A DNA stretch of 64,000 nt from Paenibacillus sp. FSL K6-1330 (GTDB taxonomy: Bacteria; Bacillota; Bacilli; Paenibacillales; Paenibacillaceae): the NCBI RefSeq assembly GCF_037976825.1, contig NZ_CP150269.1, positions 2,121,501 through 2,185,500 on the forward strand, given 5' to 3'. Under the pieces are notes generated by a model. The model was not told the DNA's origin. It saw nothing but the letters and a program-made list of their open reading frames with translations, and made no database searches. Each line of letters starts with the position of its first letter. Position 1 is the stretch's first letter. Below are positions 46,057 to 56,747 of this stretch, piece after piece. The position numbers and the translations under genes were made by a program.

Positions 46057-46181
46057 TTATTTTAAACAATTATAAATCAATATGGGCGTTAAATAAAGAT
46101 GTGATCTAATTCTTCAAAAATTTCATTTGAAAACCAAGAATTCCAATACTCAAAATCACCTTATTTTAAATTATTATAAAA
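46057..46181. promoter_or_regulatory. duplicated ~21-base AT-rich element between the ArsR gene and abfA
   Basis: The 21-base element starting TTATTTTAAA occurs at 46057-46077 and 46161-46181 with 18 of 21 bases the same, 104 bases apart. Both sit between the divergent starts and are candidate operators for the ArsR-type protein. The full gap 45986-46380 holds no gene. Confidence 0.45.
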
Positions 46182-46315
46182 ATAATAATTCGGAATACAA
46201 GAATAAAAGTGTTTTACACCGCCATTTAGCTGATTTTTAGAATTCATTTCTAATATATATAAATCATTTTATATTTGTGTATTTACAGCAAACCTCTCAT
46301 ATGATATTTTATATT

Positions 46316-46329
46316 TGAAAACGAATTCA
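46316..46329 (+). promoter_or_regulatory. CcpA-like cre site upstream of abfA
   Basis: TGAAAACGAATTCA fits the cre consensus TGWAANCGNTNWCA at 13 of 14 positions and lies about 50 bases before the abfA start. Confidence 0.5.
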
Positions 46330-46356
46330 TTCAGTATTATTTGAAATGATTCATAA

Positions 46357-47895
<1,539 letters not shown>

Positions 47896-47967
47896 GGAAA
47901 AGCAGCGGGCAGTTCTCACCAGGGGCTGCCCCATCTCCCAAACAGTCATATCAAATTACACACATTA

Positions 47968-47981
47968 TGAAAGCGCTTTAT
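47968..47981 (+). promoter_or_regulatory. CcpA-like cre site upstream of the sugar-binding protein
   Basis: TGAAAGCGCTTTAT matches cre except the last two bases and lies 73 bases before the binding-protein gene. It suggests separate, glucose-repressed expression of the transporter genes. Confidence 0.5.
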
Positions 47982-48053
47982 TTCTGGATGGTAGCAGAAG
48001 TACCGATTTTTGAAGTGTAGGTTTGTATGAACGAAAATTAAGGGAGGTCCAGT

Positions 48054-49385
48054 ATGATGATGAAAAAATGGATGATTGTATTCACGGTATTATGTATGAC
48101 ATTGTTCTTGTGGGGATGCGGTAAATCGAACAATGCCGGCGGCGAAACCTCGGTTCTGGATGGAGGGGCAGGGGAAAGCGCCACAGAGCTGTCTTATTGG
48201 ACGTTTGTTGAGCTGCACGGACAGCATTTTGAGAAAATGCTGGGCAAGTGGAATGCCGAGAATCCCGAACGCCAGATTAAACTGAACGTGACGGTCATGC
48301 CGTATGACGACATGCATAACAAATTATCCATTGCGGTTCAATCGGGGACTGGGGCACCCGACATTGCGGATATCGAGCTTGGGAAGTTTCCGGATTTTCT
48401 GTCCGGCACGCCGCAGCTGGAACCGCTCAATGATGTCATTGATCCATACCGGGACACCATCGTTAAATCCCGAATTGACCTATACAGCAAGGAAGATACG
48501 AATTACGGCATCCCGACCCATGTTGGCGCGTCCGTTGCCTTCTATAATACCGAGATTTTGGAGGAGGCTGGGGTTAACTATCAGGATATCGTAACTTGGG
48601 AGGATTTTAAGCAGGCAGGTATCCAGGTGTATGAAAAAACAGGCAAGTACATGGGAACAGCCGATACAAGCGCAGCCTGGCAAGCTTCCATGCTATTGGC
48701 GCAGCAAGGCGCGGATCTGACAGACGATTCCGGCAATCCGATCGTGAACTCGGAAGCGATGGTGAAAGCCATGACGCTCCTCAAGGACCTGCAGGATAAC
48801 AATGTCATAGCAACCATTGCCGGCGGCCAGCCGGATACCGAAGAAGCATATGGAGAGTTTAATGCAGGAAATTATGCTACGGCTTTCATGCCGCTGTGGC
48901 AAATGTCCAGATACACCAACTACATGTCAGACTTGTCCGGGAAAATAGCCATCGCGCCGATACCGGTCATTGAAGAAGGAATGCCAAGATCGGTTGGCGG
49001 CGGCGGTACCGGCACGGTTGTTACCAAGACCGCAAAAGACGTACAGCTGGCGAAAGACTTTCTGGCATTTGCCAAGCTGTCCCTGGATGCCAATAAAGAG
49101 ATTTGGAACACGCTTGGATTCGATCCGGTCAATATGGACGTTTGGGATATGAAAGATGTTACGCACAATGCCGAGAATCAGTTCGTCAAATATTTTGTTA
49201 ATAACCCGTTTGATGTCTTGAATGAGATCCGAGATGAAATCCGGTTAATCAAATCGACCTCCGCATCGCCTACCATCAACAACGTCCTGTGTACAACAAC
49301 CTTTAATGAGATTTTCGAGGATGGCAAAGACATTACTGAAGCTTTGAACGACGCCCAGAAACAAATCGAACAGGAATTGAAATGA
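48054..49385 (+). CDS. sugar-binding lipoprotein, family 1 (AraN-like)
   Basis: 443 residues with a lipoprotein signal ending LWGC (Cys22), then the family-1 solute-binding pattern LSYWTFVELHGQHFEKML, APDIADIELGKF, LWQMSRYTNYMSDLSGKI. Its place after abfA and before two permease genes points to arabino-oligosaccharides, as in B. subtilis AraNPQ (inference from context). GGGAGG at 48042-48047 suits ATG 48054; ATG 48057 and 48060 are equivalent. No ATPase gene is present, so a shared MsmX-type ATPase would be needed. Confidence 0.85.
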   Translation: MMMKKWMIVFTVLCMTLFLWGCGKSNNAGGETSVLDGGAGESATELSYWTFVELHGQHFEKMLGKWNAENPERQIKLNVTVMPYDDMHNKLSIAVQSGTGAPDIADIELGKFPDFLSGTPQLEPLNDVIDPYRDTIVKSRIDLYSKEDTNYGIPTHVGASVAFYNTEILEEAGVNYQDIVTWEDFKQAGIQVYEKTGKYMGTADTSAAWQASMLLAQQGADLTDDSGNPIVNSEAMVKAMTLLKDLQDNNVIATIAGGQPDTEEAYGEFNAGNYATAFMPLWQMSRYTNYMSDLSGKIAIAPIPVIEEGMPRSVGGGGTGTVVTKTAKDVQLAKDFLAFAKLSLDANKEIWNTLGFDPVNMDVWDMKDVTHNAENQFVKYFVNNPFDVLNEIRDEIRLIKSTSASPTINNVLCTTTFNEIFEDGKDITEALNDAQKQIEQELK

Positions 49386-49411
49386 TACTCGCTCATAGGG
49401 TACCAAAACAT

Positions 49412-49445
49412 AGAGCTGCTCATGGAATCGTTAATGGGCGGCTCT
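49412..49445 (+). other. intercistronic hairpin between binding protein and permease
   Basis: AGAGCTGCTCAT and ATGGGCGGCTCT form a 12-base stem without a following T run. Such hairpins often protect the abundant binding-protein mRNA and lower permease expression. Confidence 0.6.
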
Positions 49446-49463
49446 CATTAAAGGAGTAGAATC

Positions 49464-50357
49464 ATGATTAAAAAATTTCTGTACTCGCAAAAGGTTGCTC
49501 CTTATGTGTTTGTTCTGCCGTTTATTCTGGTGTTCCTTATATTCTGGGTGCTGCCGCTGGGCAGCTCATTTGGCATGAGCTTTCAGAAGACGCAGCTGGG
49601 GCAGGAAGCAGATTGGATCGGTTTGGCTAATTACGGAAAGCTGATGGGGGACGGCGTCTTTCTGAAGGCGGTCACGAACAGCGCGATTTACATGATCCTG
49701 ACGCTCCTTATCCTGATTCCGTTTCCGATGCTGTTCGCGGTATTGATTAACAATAAGTTCATGTGGGGAAGAGAATTTTTTAAATCGTCCTTTTTCTTCC
49801 CGGCACTGACGTCGGTTGTTGTCGCAGGCACCATTTTTCGGCTGATGTTCGGCGAGATGGAAGGGTCGCTCATTAACAGTATACTGGGGTGGTTCGGGAT
49901 CGACCCGGTGAAGTTTCTGAAGGGACAGGTTACCGGTTTTATTGCTCTGGTGGCACTTGCCACATGGCGGTGGACGGGCGTTAATATGCTCTATTTTTTA
50001 TCCGGGCTCAAAAATATCCCGGGTGAATATTATGAGGCGGCATCCATCGACGGGGCCTCGGCCTTTCAGAAGTTTACCAAAATCACGATGCCATTGTTAA
50101 AGCCAACCACGATTTATGTGTTAACGATCAGCATTTATGCGGGGCTTGCCATGTTTATTGAAAGCATGATGCTCTGGAACGGCAACAACTCCCCGAAAAA
50201 TATTGGCCTCACGATAGTCGGTTATCTGTACCGTCAAGGCATTGAGAAGAACAATCTGGGTTATGCGGCCGCTGTAGGGATTGTGCTGCTGGCGATCACT
50301 ATGATCATTAATCTGACGCAGCTGACGCTCTCCGGCATGTTCAAGAAGGAGGATTGA
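49464..50357 (+). CDS. sugar ABC transporter permease (AraP-like)
   Basis: 297 residues with six membrane segments (first near 12-34). The conserved cytoplasmic loop EYYEAASIDGASAFQKFTKITMPLLKP is the EAA motif that contacts the ATPase. First of a permease pair with the preceding binding protein. It is followed by the second permease after 2 bases. Confidence 0.88.
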   Translation: MIKKFLYSQKVAPYVFVLPFILVFLIFWVLPLGSSFGMSFQKTQLGQEADWIGLANYGKLMGDGVFLKAVTNSAIYMILTLLILIPFPMLFAVLINNKFMWGREFFKSSFFFPALTSVVVAGTIFRLMFGEMEGSLINSILGWFGIDPVKFLKGQVTGFIALVALATWRWTGVNMLYFLSGLKNIPGEYYEAASIDGASAFQKFTKITMPLLKPTTIYVLTISIYAGLAMFIESMMLWNGNNSPKNIGLTIVGYLYRQGIEKNNLGYAAAVGIVLLAITMIINLTQLTLSGMFKKED

Positions 50358-50359
50358 GG

Positions 50360-51193
50360 ATGAGAAGAGAAACGCTGATCAAAATAATCCTCTTCATTTT
50401 GTTCTCCATACTGTGCTTTCTGATCCTGGTCCCTTTTTATGCCGTCACCATCGCTTCCTTTAAACCGGGCGAGGATTTGATCCGGTATGGACTGAATTTG
50501 AAATTTGACCTGTCGGTGATGAGCCTGGACAATTTCAACTACCTGTTTACAGGCGATCATTCTTATTTTATGTGGTTTTTTAACTCCTTGCTCCTTACGG
50601 TGGTGCAGGTTACGTTAACCCTGCTGGTCAGCGCAACGGTTGCCTATGGGTTTGCAGCCTATGATTTCATCGGCAAAAATTTCCTGTTCATCTGCGTGCT
50701 TCTGATTATGATGGTTCCTTTTGAAATTCTTCTTCTTCCGTTATACTCCCTGACGTACAACCTTGGCCTTATGAATTCGTACTCGGCGATTGTGCTGCCG
50801 GGGATCGCAAGCGCGGCTACGATCTTTTTCTTCAGGCAGTATTTAAGAGGGGTTCCAAAAGAAATGATTGCGGCAGGGCGGGTGGACGGCGCGACGGAAT
50901 ACGGTATCTATGTACGGCTGATCTTACCTGTGATGAAGCCATCCTTCGCTGCCATGGCGATCCTGAACGGCATGAACAGCTGGAACAACTTTCTGTGGCC
51001 GTTTATGGTACTCAGCGATGATGGCAAGTATACCCTTCCGATCGGATTGAAGACGCTCTTGACCCCTTACGGGAACAATTATGACTTATTGATTGTCGGC
51101 TCCTTCTTCTCGATCATTCCGATATTTATTTTGTTCATGGCCTTCCAGAAGTATTTTATCGATGGGATGACGGCGGGGGCGGTGAAAGGATGA
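50360..51193 (+). CDS. sugar ABC transporter permease (AraQ-like)
   Basis: 277 residues with six membrane segments (first about 8-30). The EAA loop reads EMIAAGRVDGATEYGIYVRLILPVMKP. AAGGAGG at 50346-50352 gives ATG 50360; TTG 50354 is in frame but lies too close. Together with the first permease it forms the membrane channel. Gene run abfA-binding protein-permease-permease parallels B. subtilis araNPQ-abfA, in a different order. Confidence 0.88.
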   Translation: MRRETLIKIILFILFSILCFLILVPFYAVTIASFKPGEDLIRYGLNLKFDLSVMSLDNFNYLFTGDHSYFMWFFNSLLLTVVQVTLTLLVSATVAYGFAAYDFIGKNFLFICVLLIMMVPFEILLLPLYSLTYNLGLMNSYSAIVLPGIASAATIFFFRQYLRGVPKEMIAAGRVDGATEYGIYVRLILPVMKPSFAAMAILNGMNSWNNFLWPFMVLSDDGKYTLPIGLKTLLTPYGNNYDLLIVGSFFSIIPIFILFMAFQKYFIDGMTAGAVKG

Positions 51194-51300
51194 TCACTCG
51201 ATAGGAAGGGCCTGACCTTGCATGAGGCATCTCAAATCCTTTATGATACAAGGAAACCTGCGTGTTTCATGTTTGATTTGATGAATGAGGTGACCGTATC

Positions 51301-51516
51301 GTGCATCCTGTAACTCGGGCTCTATTGTGGATTGGCGGCGCTCTGATCGTGATCGGGCTGCTCTGGCCTGTCATTGGACGATTTGTCGGCCGGCTGCCGG
51401 GTGACATCGTGGTGGATAAACCCCATGTCAAAATTTATTTTCCGATCGTAACCTGCCTCGTCATCAGCGTGGTGGGCTCATTAATTCTGTTTCTGATCCA
51501 GCAGTTTCGTAAATAG
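51301..51516 (+). CDS. small DUF2905-type membrane protein
   Basis: 71 residues with two membrane segments (about 6-26 and 47-66) around the conserved GRLPGDIVVDKPHVKIYFPI, the DUF2905 signature. Function unknown. The GTG start at 51301 follows GAGGTGA (51287-51293) with a 7-base gap. It stands alone, ahead of a bidirectional terminator. Confidence 0.82.
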   Translation: MHPVTRALLWIGGALIVIGLLWPVIGRFVGRLPGDIVVDKPHVKIYFPIVTCLVISVVGSLILFLIQQFRK

Positions 51517-51640
51517 CAGAGATATCATAAGAAAAACGTCTATCGACGTACTTTCTCGGAAGACAGACCGCGGTTTGAGGATGTTTTTCTTGCGATATCA
51601 GGAAGGCCTAAGAGCTTCGGAGTTTATACTTTCTGATAAA

Positions 51641-51680
51641 AAAACAGGCCGGCTAGGGCAAACCCTTAGCCGGCCTGTTT
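51641..51680. terminator. bidirectional terminator between the DUF2905 gene and the YitT-like gene
   Basis: AAACAGGCCGGCTAGGG pairs with CCCTTAGCCGGCCTGTTT around CAAA, with A and T flanks on both sides. It separates converging genes. Confidence 0.9.
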
Positions 51681-51697
51681 ATATGGAAGAGAGAAAC

Positions 51698-52573
51698 TTA
51701 CTTCTGAATGATGGTAATCTCGGCATTCGGATCCAGGCTTCTCACGATGGATTTGAATCTGGGCATCTCCAGAATGTGAACCCGATAGATCAGCTGCGTC
51801 GAACCGATGGTTTCACCTTCATACATAGAGTCATCTTTAGGGTCAGCAGTTTGGGAATCATACCCCATGATGGCTTTCATGGTATGCTGGATTTCCACTT
51901 CGCTCACGCTGCGAATCCGGACCTCTCGTTTAAGCGGAAGGCTCGAAGTTGTAATACGTCCGGTCTCTAGTGCCATGAGACATGCGATCGCAGAGTACAT
52001 CGCTCGTTCCCAGCCGAGAAGCAGTCCTGCCAATGTCAGTACGCATGTATTGACCATGATATGGATGTATGGCAGCTTCAAGCGGGTTAGCAGATGTGAT
52101 ATCTGCTGCGGAATCTTGGGCATTTGGAGTGAGTCCAGGACGACGCCGTAACGAAGGCCGAGACCGATGCCCAGCCCAAGGAAAATGCCGCCGATGCCTG
52201 CGCTCCCGATCTTGCTGTCGATGAGAGCGGGAACCGGAAAGAACAGGATCGAGCATACGGAAAAAGTAAGCAGCCCGACGGTGGCAATGACGGCTTTTTC
52301 CCGGTTGGCCCCACGGTAGACCAGCAGGAGCAGGGGCAGATTTAATGCAAACAGAAACATGCCTGTATGAAGTCCCGTCAGATGCGAGGCGAGCGCGGAA
52401 ATTCCCGTTACGCCGCCCGCGATGATGCCGCCGGGAACAAGAAATAAATCCAAACCGAACGCCGCTATCAGGCCTCCGATGGCAGCCATGCTCATTCTTC
52501 TTCGTATACTTGCCTTGCTTACGGTCTCTTGCGGACCGTTCGTTACCCGAACATGGGCTTGAACCATAGGCAA
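51698..52573 (-). CDS. YitT-family membrane protein
   Basis: 291 residues, with five or six membrane segments in the first ~200 residues (GGLIAAFGLDLFLVPGGIIAGGVTGIS is the family signature) and a soluble C-terminal domain of the DUF2179 type (about 215-290). Function unknown. Start: AGGAGGG lies 6 bases before TTG 52573, while the in-frame ATG 52567 is 12 bases away, so TTG is favoured. It is 11 bases behind the antiporter gene, so part of the khtTU transcript. Confidence 0.85.
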   Translation of the reverse strand: MPMVQAHVRVTNGPQETVSKASIRRRMSMAAIGGLIAAFGLDLFLVPGGIIAGGVTGISALASHLTGLHTGMFLFALNLPLLLLVYRGANREKAVIATVGLLTFSVCSILFFPVPALIDSKIGSAGIGGIFLGLGIGLGLRYGVVLDSLQMPKIPQQISHLLTRLKLPYIHIMVNTCVLTLAGLLLGWERAMYSAIACLMALETGRITTSSLPLKREVRIRSVSEVEIQHTMKAIMGYDSQTADPKDDSMYEGETIGSTQLIYRVHILEMPRFKSIVRSLDPNAEITIIQK

Positions 52574-52584
52574 TGTACCCTCCT

Positions 52585-53829
52585 TTATCCGCTTGCACTT
52601 TCATCCTTTAGCTTCGGTTTAACCGGTTTCTTCTCCTTATAGTCTTTAAATTTAATGATTTTGTTCAAGAAGTTATACACATGCTTGGACTCCTTGGTGA
52701 GCAGCGGTCCGAGAATAGCTAGTATCAGCACATACAAGGCTGCGAACGGTTGGATGAAGGTTGCAAGTCCGCCCGCTTTACCCATATTAGCGAGAATAAT
52801 GGAGAATTCCCCGCGGGATACGATGGTCAGACCGATATTGGAGGATGCTTTGGAGGACAATCCTGCACTGCGTCCTGCAAGCATACCTGCAATAAAGTTA
52901 CCAAGGAGTGTGATGATAACGGCGATTAGCGATAACCACACAGCTCCGCCAAGCTCGGAAGGTACAATCGTTAAACCGAAGCTAAAGAAGAATATGGCTC
53001 CAAAGAAATCACGGAATGGTAATATCAAATGCTCAATGCGTTCACGATGCTCCGTCTCAGCCAGGACAAGCCCGACGAGCAGAGCGCCGATCGCCTCGGC
53101 AACATGAATCGTTTCGGCGAATCCTGCGAGCAGGAACAATGCGCCAAAAACAACCAAGGCAAACAATTCGTTCGACCGTATATTTAATACCTTATTCAGG
53201 AGCGGTACGGCTTTACGGCCAATAATAAGGACAAGCAGCATAAATCCAAGGGCGATTACCGCAGATATCAGTACTCCGCCCAGCGATGATGATCCGCTTA
53301 ATACGAGGCCGGAGAGAATAGAGATATATACAGCCAGGAACACATCCTCGAACATGATAATACCGAGAATCATTTCAGTTTCGGGATTCGCCGTTCTTTT
53401 CAAGTCAACCAGCACCTTGGCTACGATAGCGCTTGAGGAGATAGTGGTAATTCCCGCAACAATGAGTGTTTCCGCGACCGGGAATCCGGAAAAGATCCCG
53501 ATCATCAGTCCAAGTGTAAAGTTAATGGCAATATAGATGCTGCCACCAACTACGATGGACTTCCCTGATTTAATTAACCGGCCGACCGAGAATTCGAGGC
53601 CAAGATAGAACAGAAGGAACAGTACGCCGATGCGACCCATAAAGTCGATGAACGGAGCACTTTCTATAAAACGAAAATCGAATGATCCAAAATGAAAAGC
53701 ATGAGGCCCTACCGCCATCCCAATCAGAATGTAGAAAGGGACGACGGAAAACCGGAGTTTAGCTGATAGCAACCCCGCCAGGGCGATCAGGAAAATCGCC
53801 AGTCCAACTTCTAAAACCAAATGATCCAT
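52585..53829 (-). CDS. khtU: K+(NH4+)/H+ antiporter membrane subunit KhtU-like (CPA2)
   Basis: 414 residues with about twelve membrane segments. The CPA2 motifs include FYLGLEFSVGRLI, TISSSAIVAKVLVDL, FFSFGLTIVPSELGG and NIGLTIVSRGEFSIIL. It exports K+ in exchange for protons, as B. subtilis KhtU does, with a regulatory partner KhtT encoded three bases upstream. The hydrophilic tail is short and Lys/Glu-rich. KhtS is not present. Confidence 0.88.
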   Translation of the reverse strand: MDHLVLEVGLAIFLIALAGLLSAKLRFSVVPFYILIGMAVGPHAFHFGSFDFRFIESAPFIDFMGRIGVLFLLFYLGLEFSVGRLIKSGKSIVVGGSIYIAINFTLGLMIGIFSGFPVAETLIVAGITTISSSAIVAKVLVDLKRTANPETEMILGIIMFEDVFLAVYISILSGLVLSGSSSLGGVLISAVIALGFMLLVLIIGRKAVPLLNKVLNIRSNELFALVVFGALFLLAGFAETIHVAEAIGALLVGLVLAETEHRERIEHLILPFRDFFGAIFFFSFGLTIVPSELGGAVWLSLIAVIITLLGNFIAGMLAGRSAGLSSKASSNIGLTIVSRGEFSIILANMGKAGGLATFIQPFAALYVLILAILGPLLTKESKHVYNFLNKIIKFKDYKEKKPVKPKLKDESASG

Positions 53830-53832
53830 TCA

Positions 53833-54324
53833 TCAACCACGTCCGTTCATCAAGATTTGTTTAAATAGCCGCTGTTGTTGACGTTCACCAACGACAACGA
53901 GTGTCGAGTCCGGTGTGATGATAACGTCAGGGCCGGGATTGATTTGTTTACTGTTTTTATCAACTGTCGCAATGATGGTTGCACCTGAGGCTTGGCGCAC
54001 GTCCAAATCACCAATCGATTTACCTGCCCCGTAATAGTGGGACTCGATGCGATACCACTCGATAATCAATTCGTCCAGCGCCATGTCGATTGTTTCCAGC
54101 GCTTTAGGTTTATAAGTGAGACCGCCAACGATGGCAGCAATTTGGCGAGCCTCATCATCGTCTAAGGAAATCATGGAGATGCTTTCGTCCGGATCGTCAT
54201 GTTCATAATGGTACATTTCACGGCGGCCGTCGTCATGAATGATAATGACCAGTTTATCGCCACCGCGGGTATCAATTACGAATTTCTTGCCGATTCCGGG
54301 CAAATCTGTTTCACGAACATGCAT
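53833..54324 (-). CDS. khtT: regulatory subunit KhtT-like with RCK_C/TrkA_C domain
   Basis: 163 residues, cytoplasmic. N-terminal domain (about 1-75, [20 protein letters not shown]) and C-terminal RCK_C domain (about 85-163, [35 protein letters not shown]). In B. subtilis KhtT controls KhtU and binds c-di-AMP. First gene of the khtT-khtU-yitT unit. The 234-base region upstream (54325-54558) shows no gene and no recognisable c-di-AMP riboswitch. Confidence 0.9.
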   Translation of the reverse strand: MHVRETDLPGIGKKFVIDTRGGDKLVIIIHDDGRREMYHYEHDDPDESISMISLDDDEARQIAAIVGGLTYKPKALETIDMALDELIIEWYRIESHYYGAGKSIGDLDVRQASGATIIATVDKNSKQINPGPDVIITPDSTLVVVGERQQQRLFKQILMNGRG

Positions 54325-54558
54325 AGGTTAAACTCCTCCTAAAAATACACTTTTAGTTTTTTTTGCAGACCGGTCATACGGATCTCAAAAATATACGCAG
54401 CCAAATAAAACAATCCATTCAGGATGAAATTGTACAGTCTTTAATAAACCTACGTGCATACGTCAATTAGCACAGGTTGATTGTATGGTTGCCTGAGAGA
54501 TGAAAAATTGGCGAATTTAAGAAACCGCAGTCAGTTTGAATGCGAAAAGGGGAGGAAT

Positions 54559-54903
54559 CTAAACGAACTTCGATGTGTATTTAATGGGGAATAATAATAA
54601 AAGCCGGAGCCGAAGCGGAATGATCGGCCGATAGGGCAGACGTGTTTTGGGAGCCTGCAGCATGAGAACGGCCGACATCAATAAGAACAGTGGCAAGGTA
54701 TTGCCGGCTGCCTTAAGTTTGGAGAGAATCTGAGAGTGTTTCAGAACAGCTACTTTCAGATGAAGGTCGTGCTTATAAACATACCGCTCATCGTGGGTTT
54801 CGCTGCTGGAATACTCCTGGACGGGAATGTAAAGGGCAAATGCCGTAACCAGAACAAGTACCAGCATCCAAAGAATTTTTGCTGTTTTTAAGAAACGGTT
54901 CAC
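54559..54903 (-). CDS. hypothetical protein, one or two membrane segments
   Basis: 114 residues, family not recognised. A hydrophobic stretch near residues 8-28 (ILWMLVLVLVTAFALYIPV) and another near 68-82 frame a polar segment with EYSSSETHDERY. The C-terminus is basic and Leu-rich. The frame is open to 54942, but AAGGGGGAG lies just before GTG 54903, so that start is preferred. A 23-base palindrome covers its probable promoter. Confidence 0.65.
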   Translation of the reverse strand: MNRFLKTAKILWMLVLVLVTAFALYIPVQEYSSSETHDERYVYKHDLHLKVAVLKHSQILSKLKAAGNTLPLFLLMSAVLMLQAPKTRLPYRPIIPLRLRLLLLFPIKYTSKFV

Positions 54904-54954
54904 GGTTACTCCCCCTTCGTCCCAAGCTTCTGTGTTAATCATAACATAAAAATA

Positions 54955-54977
54955 ATCGTTCTCAAAATGAGAACGAT
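54955..54977 (-). promoter_or_regulatory. 23-base palindrome over a promoter (metalloregulator-like operator)
   Basis: ATCGTTCTCA (54955-54964), AAA, TGAGAACGAT (54968-54977). Read on the minus strand, TTGAGA within it is a -35 followed after 16 bases by TATGAT, placing the palindrome on the promoter of the 54559-54903 gene. Its flanks resemble Zur/Fur-type boxes but the spacing differs from either consensus. Confidence 0.55.
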
Positions 54978-55043
54978 AAATTATTTTTGAACACTTTTAC
55001 AGATTGATTATATTTTTTACATTATATTGAAGCGAGACTTGTC

Positions 55044-55235
55044 TTACTTTTTGCGAAGTTTATCGTAATTTTCCGTATCGGGATCGATATCAACTTTCGA
55101 TGTATCTTTATCTTCCAAAATGCCAAGAACCAGATCATCGAGCTTGTCGGTTGCGGCTTGATCCGGACGATCGGGCTCGGGAATAGGGTCTACGCCGGGG
55201 AACTGTTCGTCATATTCAGGTTTCTTTTTGCTCAT
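55044..55235 (-). CDS. small acidic hypothetical protein
   Basis: 63 residues, very polar (Asp, Glu, Lys, Pro), with no hydrophobic segment or known motif. Residues DEQFPGVDPIPEPDRPDQ and DLVLGILEDKD stand out. AGAAAGGAATGAG precedes ATG 55235. Low-complexity composition makes function assignment impossible, but the codon use and RBS support a real gene. Confidence 0.6.
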   Translation of the reverse strand: MSKKKPEYDEQFPGVDPIPEPDRPDQAATDKLDDLVLGILEDKDTSKVDIDPDTENYDKLRKK

Positions 55236-55448
55236 TAGGGTCTCATTCCTTTCTGGAAATATTTTGGCACAAAAGGTTCCGTTATATGTAACGAATAAAC
55301 GCGAGGGGTGAAAATGAAACCATGCAAGCGACCATCAGCATGACAATAATCATCCTTCTATGTAATGTATCCCTATATATTCATCTGCTATATAAGAAAT
55401 ATGCTAGAATGTATTGGAGGAATATTATACCAGGGGGTAATTTGAGTT

Positions 55449-56072
55449 ATGAAGAAAAAAATGCTGTGCTGCACCATCGCTTTATTGCTTGTGTCAGGAT
55501 CGGTCGTTTCTGCTCATCCGGGAAGAACGGATGCCAATGGAGGGCATACCTGCCGCACAAATTGCGAACGCTGGGGTCTGTCTTATGGCGAGTATCATTA
55601 TCATAACGGCGGAGGAAGCTCTTCAAGCGGCAAGTCGTCCTCATCCAAGCCTAAAGCCAAATCATCGAAGAATAGCACGACAAAGTCCACTGCGCCGAAG
55701 CCGGCAGCCCCGGCCTATGCCAAGTCCGGTCTTAAAGTTTACGTTAACGGCAGCGTGGTGAAGTTTGACAGTGAGCCGTTGGTGTATAACAACATCAATC
55801 TGGTGCCACTGCGGGAAATCGCTGAAGGAATGGGGGCTGAGGTTAGCTGGAATCGCGAAGCGGCCAGCATTGGTGTTCAAAGAGGCAATCACAAGATAAC
55901 ACTCACGATTGGCAGCAAAACCGTCTTTTACAACGGCAAATCGGAAACCGTTGCGGTCGCTCCTAAAGTGATCGACGGCGTGACGTACGTTCCGATTCAG
56001 GTGTTTGCAAGGGGCCTGGGTGCTGGCGTGAACTATACCGATCATGATAAAATTCTGAGAATCTCCTTATAG
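55449..56072 (+). CDS. secreted YHYH-domain and copper amine oxidase N-terminal domain protein
   Basis: 207 residues. Signal peptide (about 1-22), then a YHYH domain (HPGRTDANGGHTCRTNCERWGLSYGEYHYH), a Ser/Lys-rich linker (about 55-85) and a copper amine oxidase N-terminal-like domain (about 95-207; VNGSVVKFDSEPLVYNNINLVPLREIAEGMG, VDGVTYVPIQVF). Such two-domain secreted proteins are common in Paenibacillus; the role is unknown. The His/Cys pattern suggests metal binding. AGGGGGTAA is upstream of ATG 55449. The gap 55236-55448 holds no gene. Confidence 0.8.
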   Translation: MKKKMLCCTIALLLVSGSVVSAHPGRTDANGGHTCRTNCERWGLSYGEYHYHNGGGSSSSGKSSSSKPKAKSSKNSTTKSTAPKPAAPAYAKSGLKVYVNGSVVKFDSEPLVYNNINLVPLREIAEGMGAEVSWNREAASIGVQRGNHKITLTIGSKTVFYNGKSETVAVAPKVIDGVTYVPIQVFARGLGAGVNYTDHDKILRISL

Positions 56073-56120
56073 GAATAAAATAACAGCATCAAACGGGTGA
56101 ACAGAGAGGGGAGAGCATAC

Positions 56121-56552
56121 TTGAGTTTTTTTGATAAATTCAAGGCCGGTGTGTCTGACGCCGGAAATAAAGCCAAAACGCTGGTGGAGATCAATCGGTT
56201 AAAGCTGCAGAACAACGGTAAAAAAAGCGACATCGATGAACAGCTTCTGGAAATCGGCAAGGTTGTATTTGCTGCAACCGAAGCTGGGAAGTGGCCGCCT
56301 GATCAGGAGAGTATTCAAAGCTACGTGGACAAGATTCATCAATTGAATTTTGAAATCGAACAAAATCTGCTTCATATCGCGAATCTTACGGATGAGAAGG
56401 TATGCAGAGCCTGCGGGAACAGCTCTGCTATGAACGCTAAGTTTTGTGCTCACTGCGGCCATACGTTCGAAGTGATTCAGGTGGAATCGGAAGAGCAGCG
56501 TAAAGAAATTCCCCTTCTGGAAGACGGCAGTGATCAAGAGGAGCCGAAATAG
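56121..56552 (+). CDS. zinc-ribbon, coiled-coil protein of unknown function
   Basis: 143 residues. Residues 2-75 are helical and charged (FFDKFKAGVSDAGNKAK is a common opening in small Bacillales proteins), and the C-terminal part has a zinc ribbon, CRACGN and FCAHCGH (two CxxC pairs about 16 residues apart). The frame opens at GTG 56097; AGGGGAG (56107-56113) gives a TTG start at 56121. No partner is visible. Confidence 0.72.
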   Translation: MSFFDKFKAGVSDAGNKAKTLVEINRLKLQNNGKKSDIDEQLLEIGKVVFAATEAGKWPPDQESIQSYVDKIHQLNFEIEQNLLHIANLTDEKVCRACGNSSAMNAKFCAHCGHTFEVIQVESEEQRKEIPLLEDGSDQEEPK

Positions 56553-56706
56553 TGTGATTGGTCCAATTGTCCTCACTAGTCTAGGCGGGCCAATCGATTG
56601 GAACGGGATCTTATTCTCGCGTGCGTGTTGTGCCGAACAATAACACGAGCAGTGAAAAGGACCTGATGGTCCTTGATGTCAGGATGAATATTTTAGCTAA
56701 AGTTAG

Positions 56707-56747
56707 AGCCGCACCCTGGTTTGGCAATGACCGGGGGCGGCTTTTTC
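56707..56747 (+). terminator. Rho-independent terminator after the zinc-ribbon gene
   Basis: AGCCGCACCCTGGT and ACCGGGGGCGGCT form a G-U-containing stem around TTGGCAATG, followed by TTTTTC. The remaining 56553-56706 and 56748-56865 hold no gene. Confidence 0.7.

Noticed and set aside
47907..47931. Hairpin after abfA
   Set aside because: Stem of only six bases (GGGCAG/CTGCCC) without a T run, too weak to call a terminator.
54325..54558. c-di-AMP (ydaO) riboswitch before khtT
   Set aside because: None of the conserved ydaO core segments could be found.
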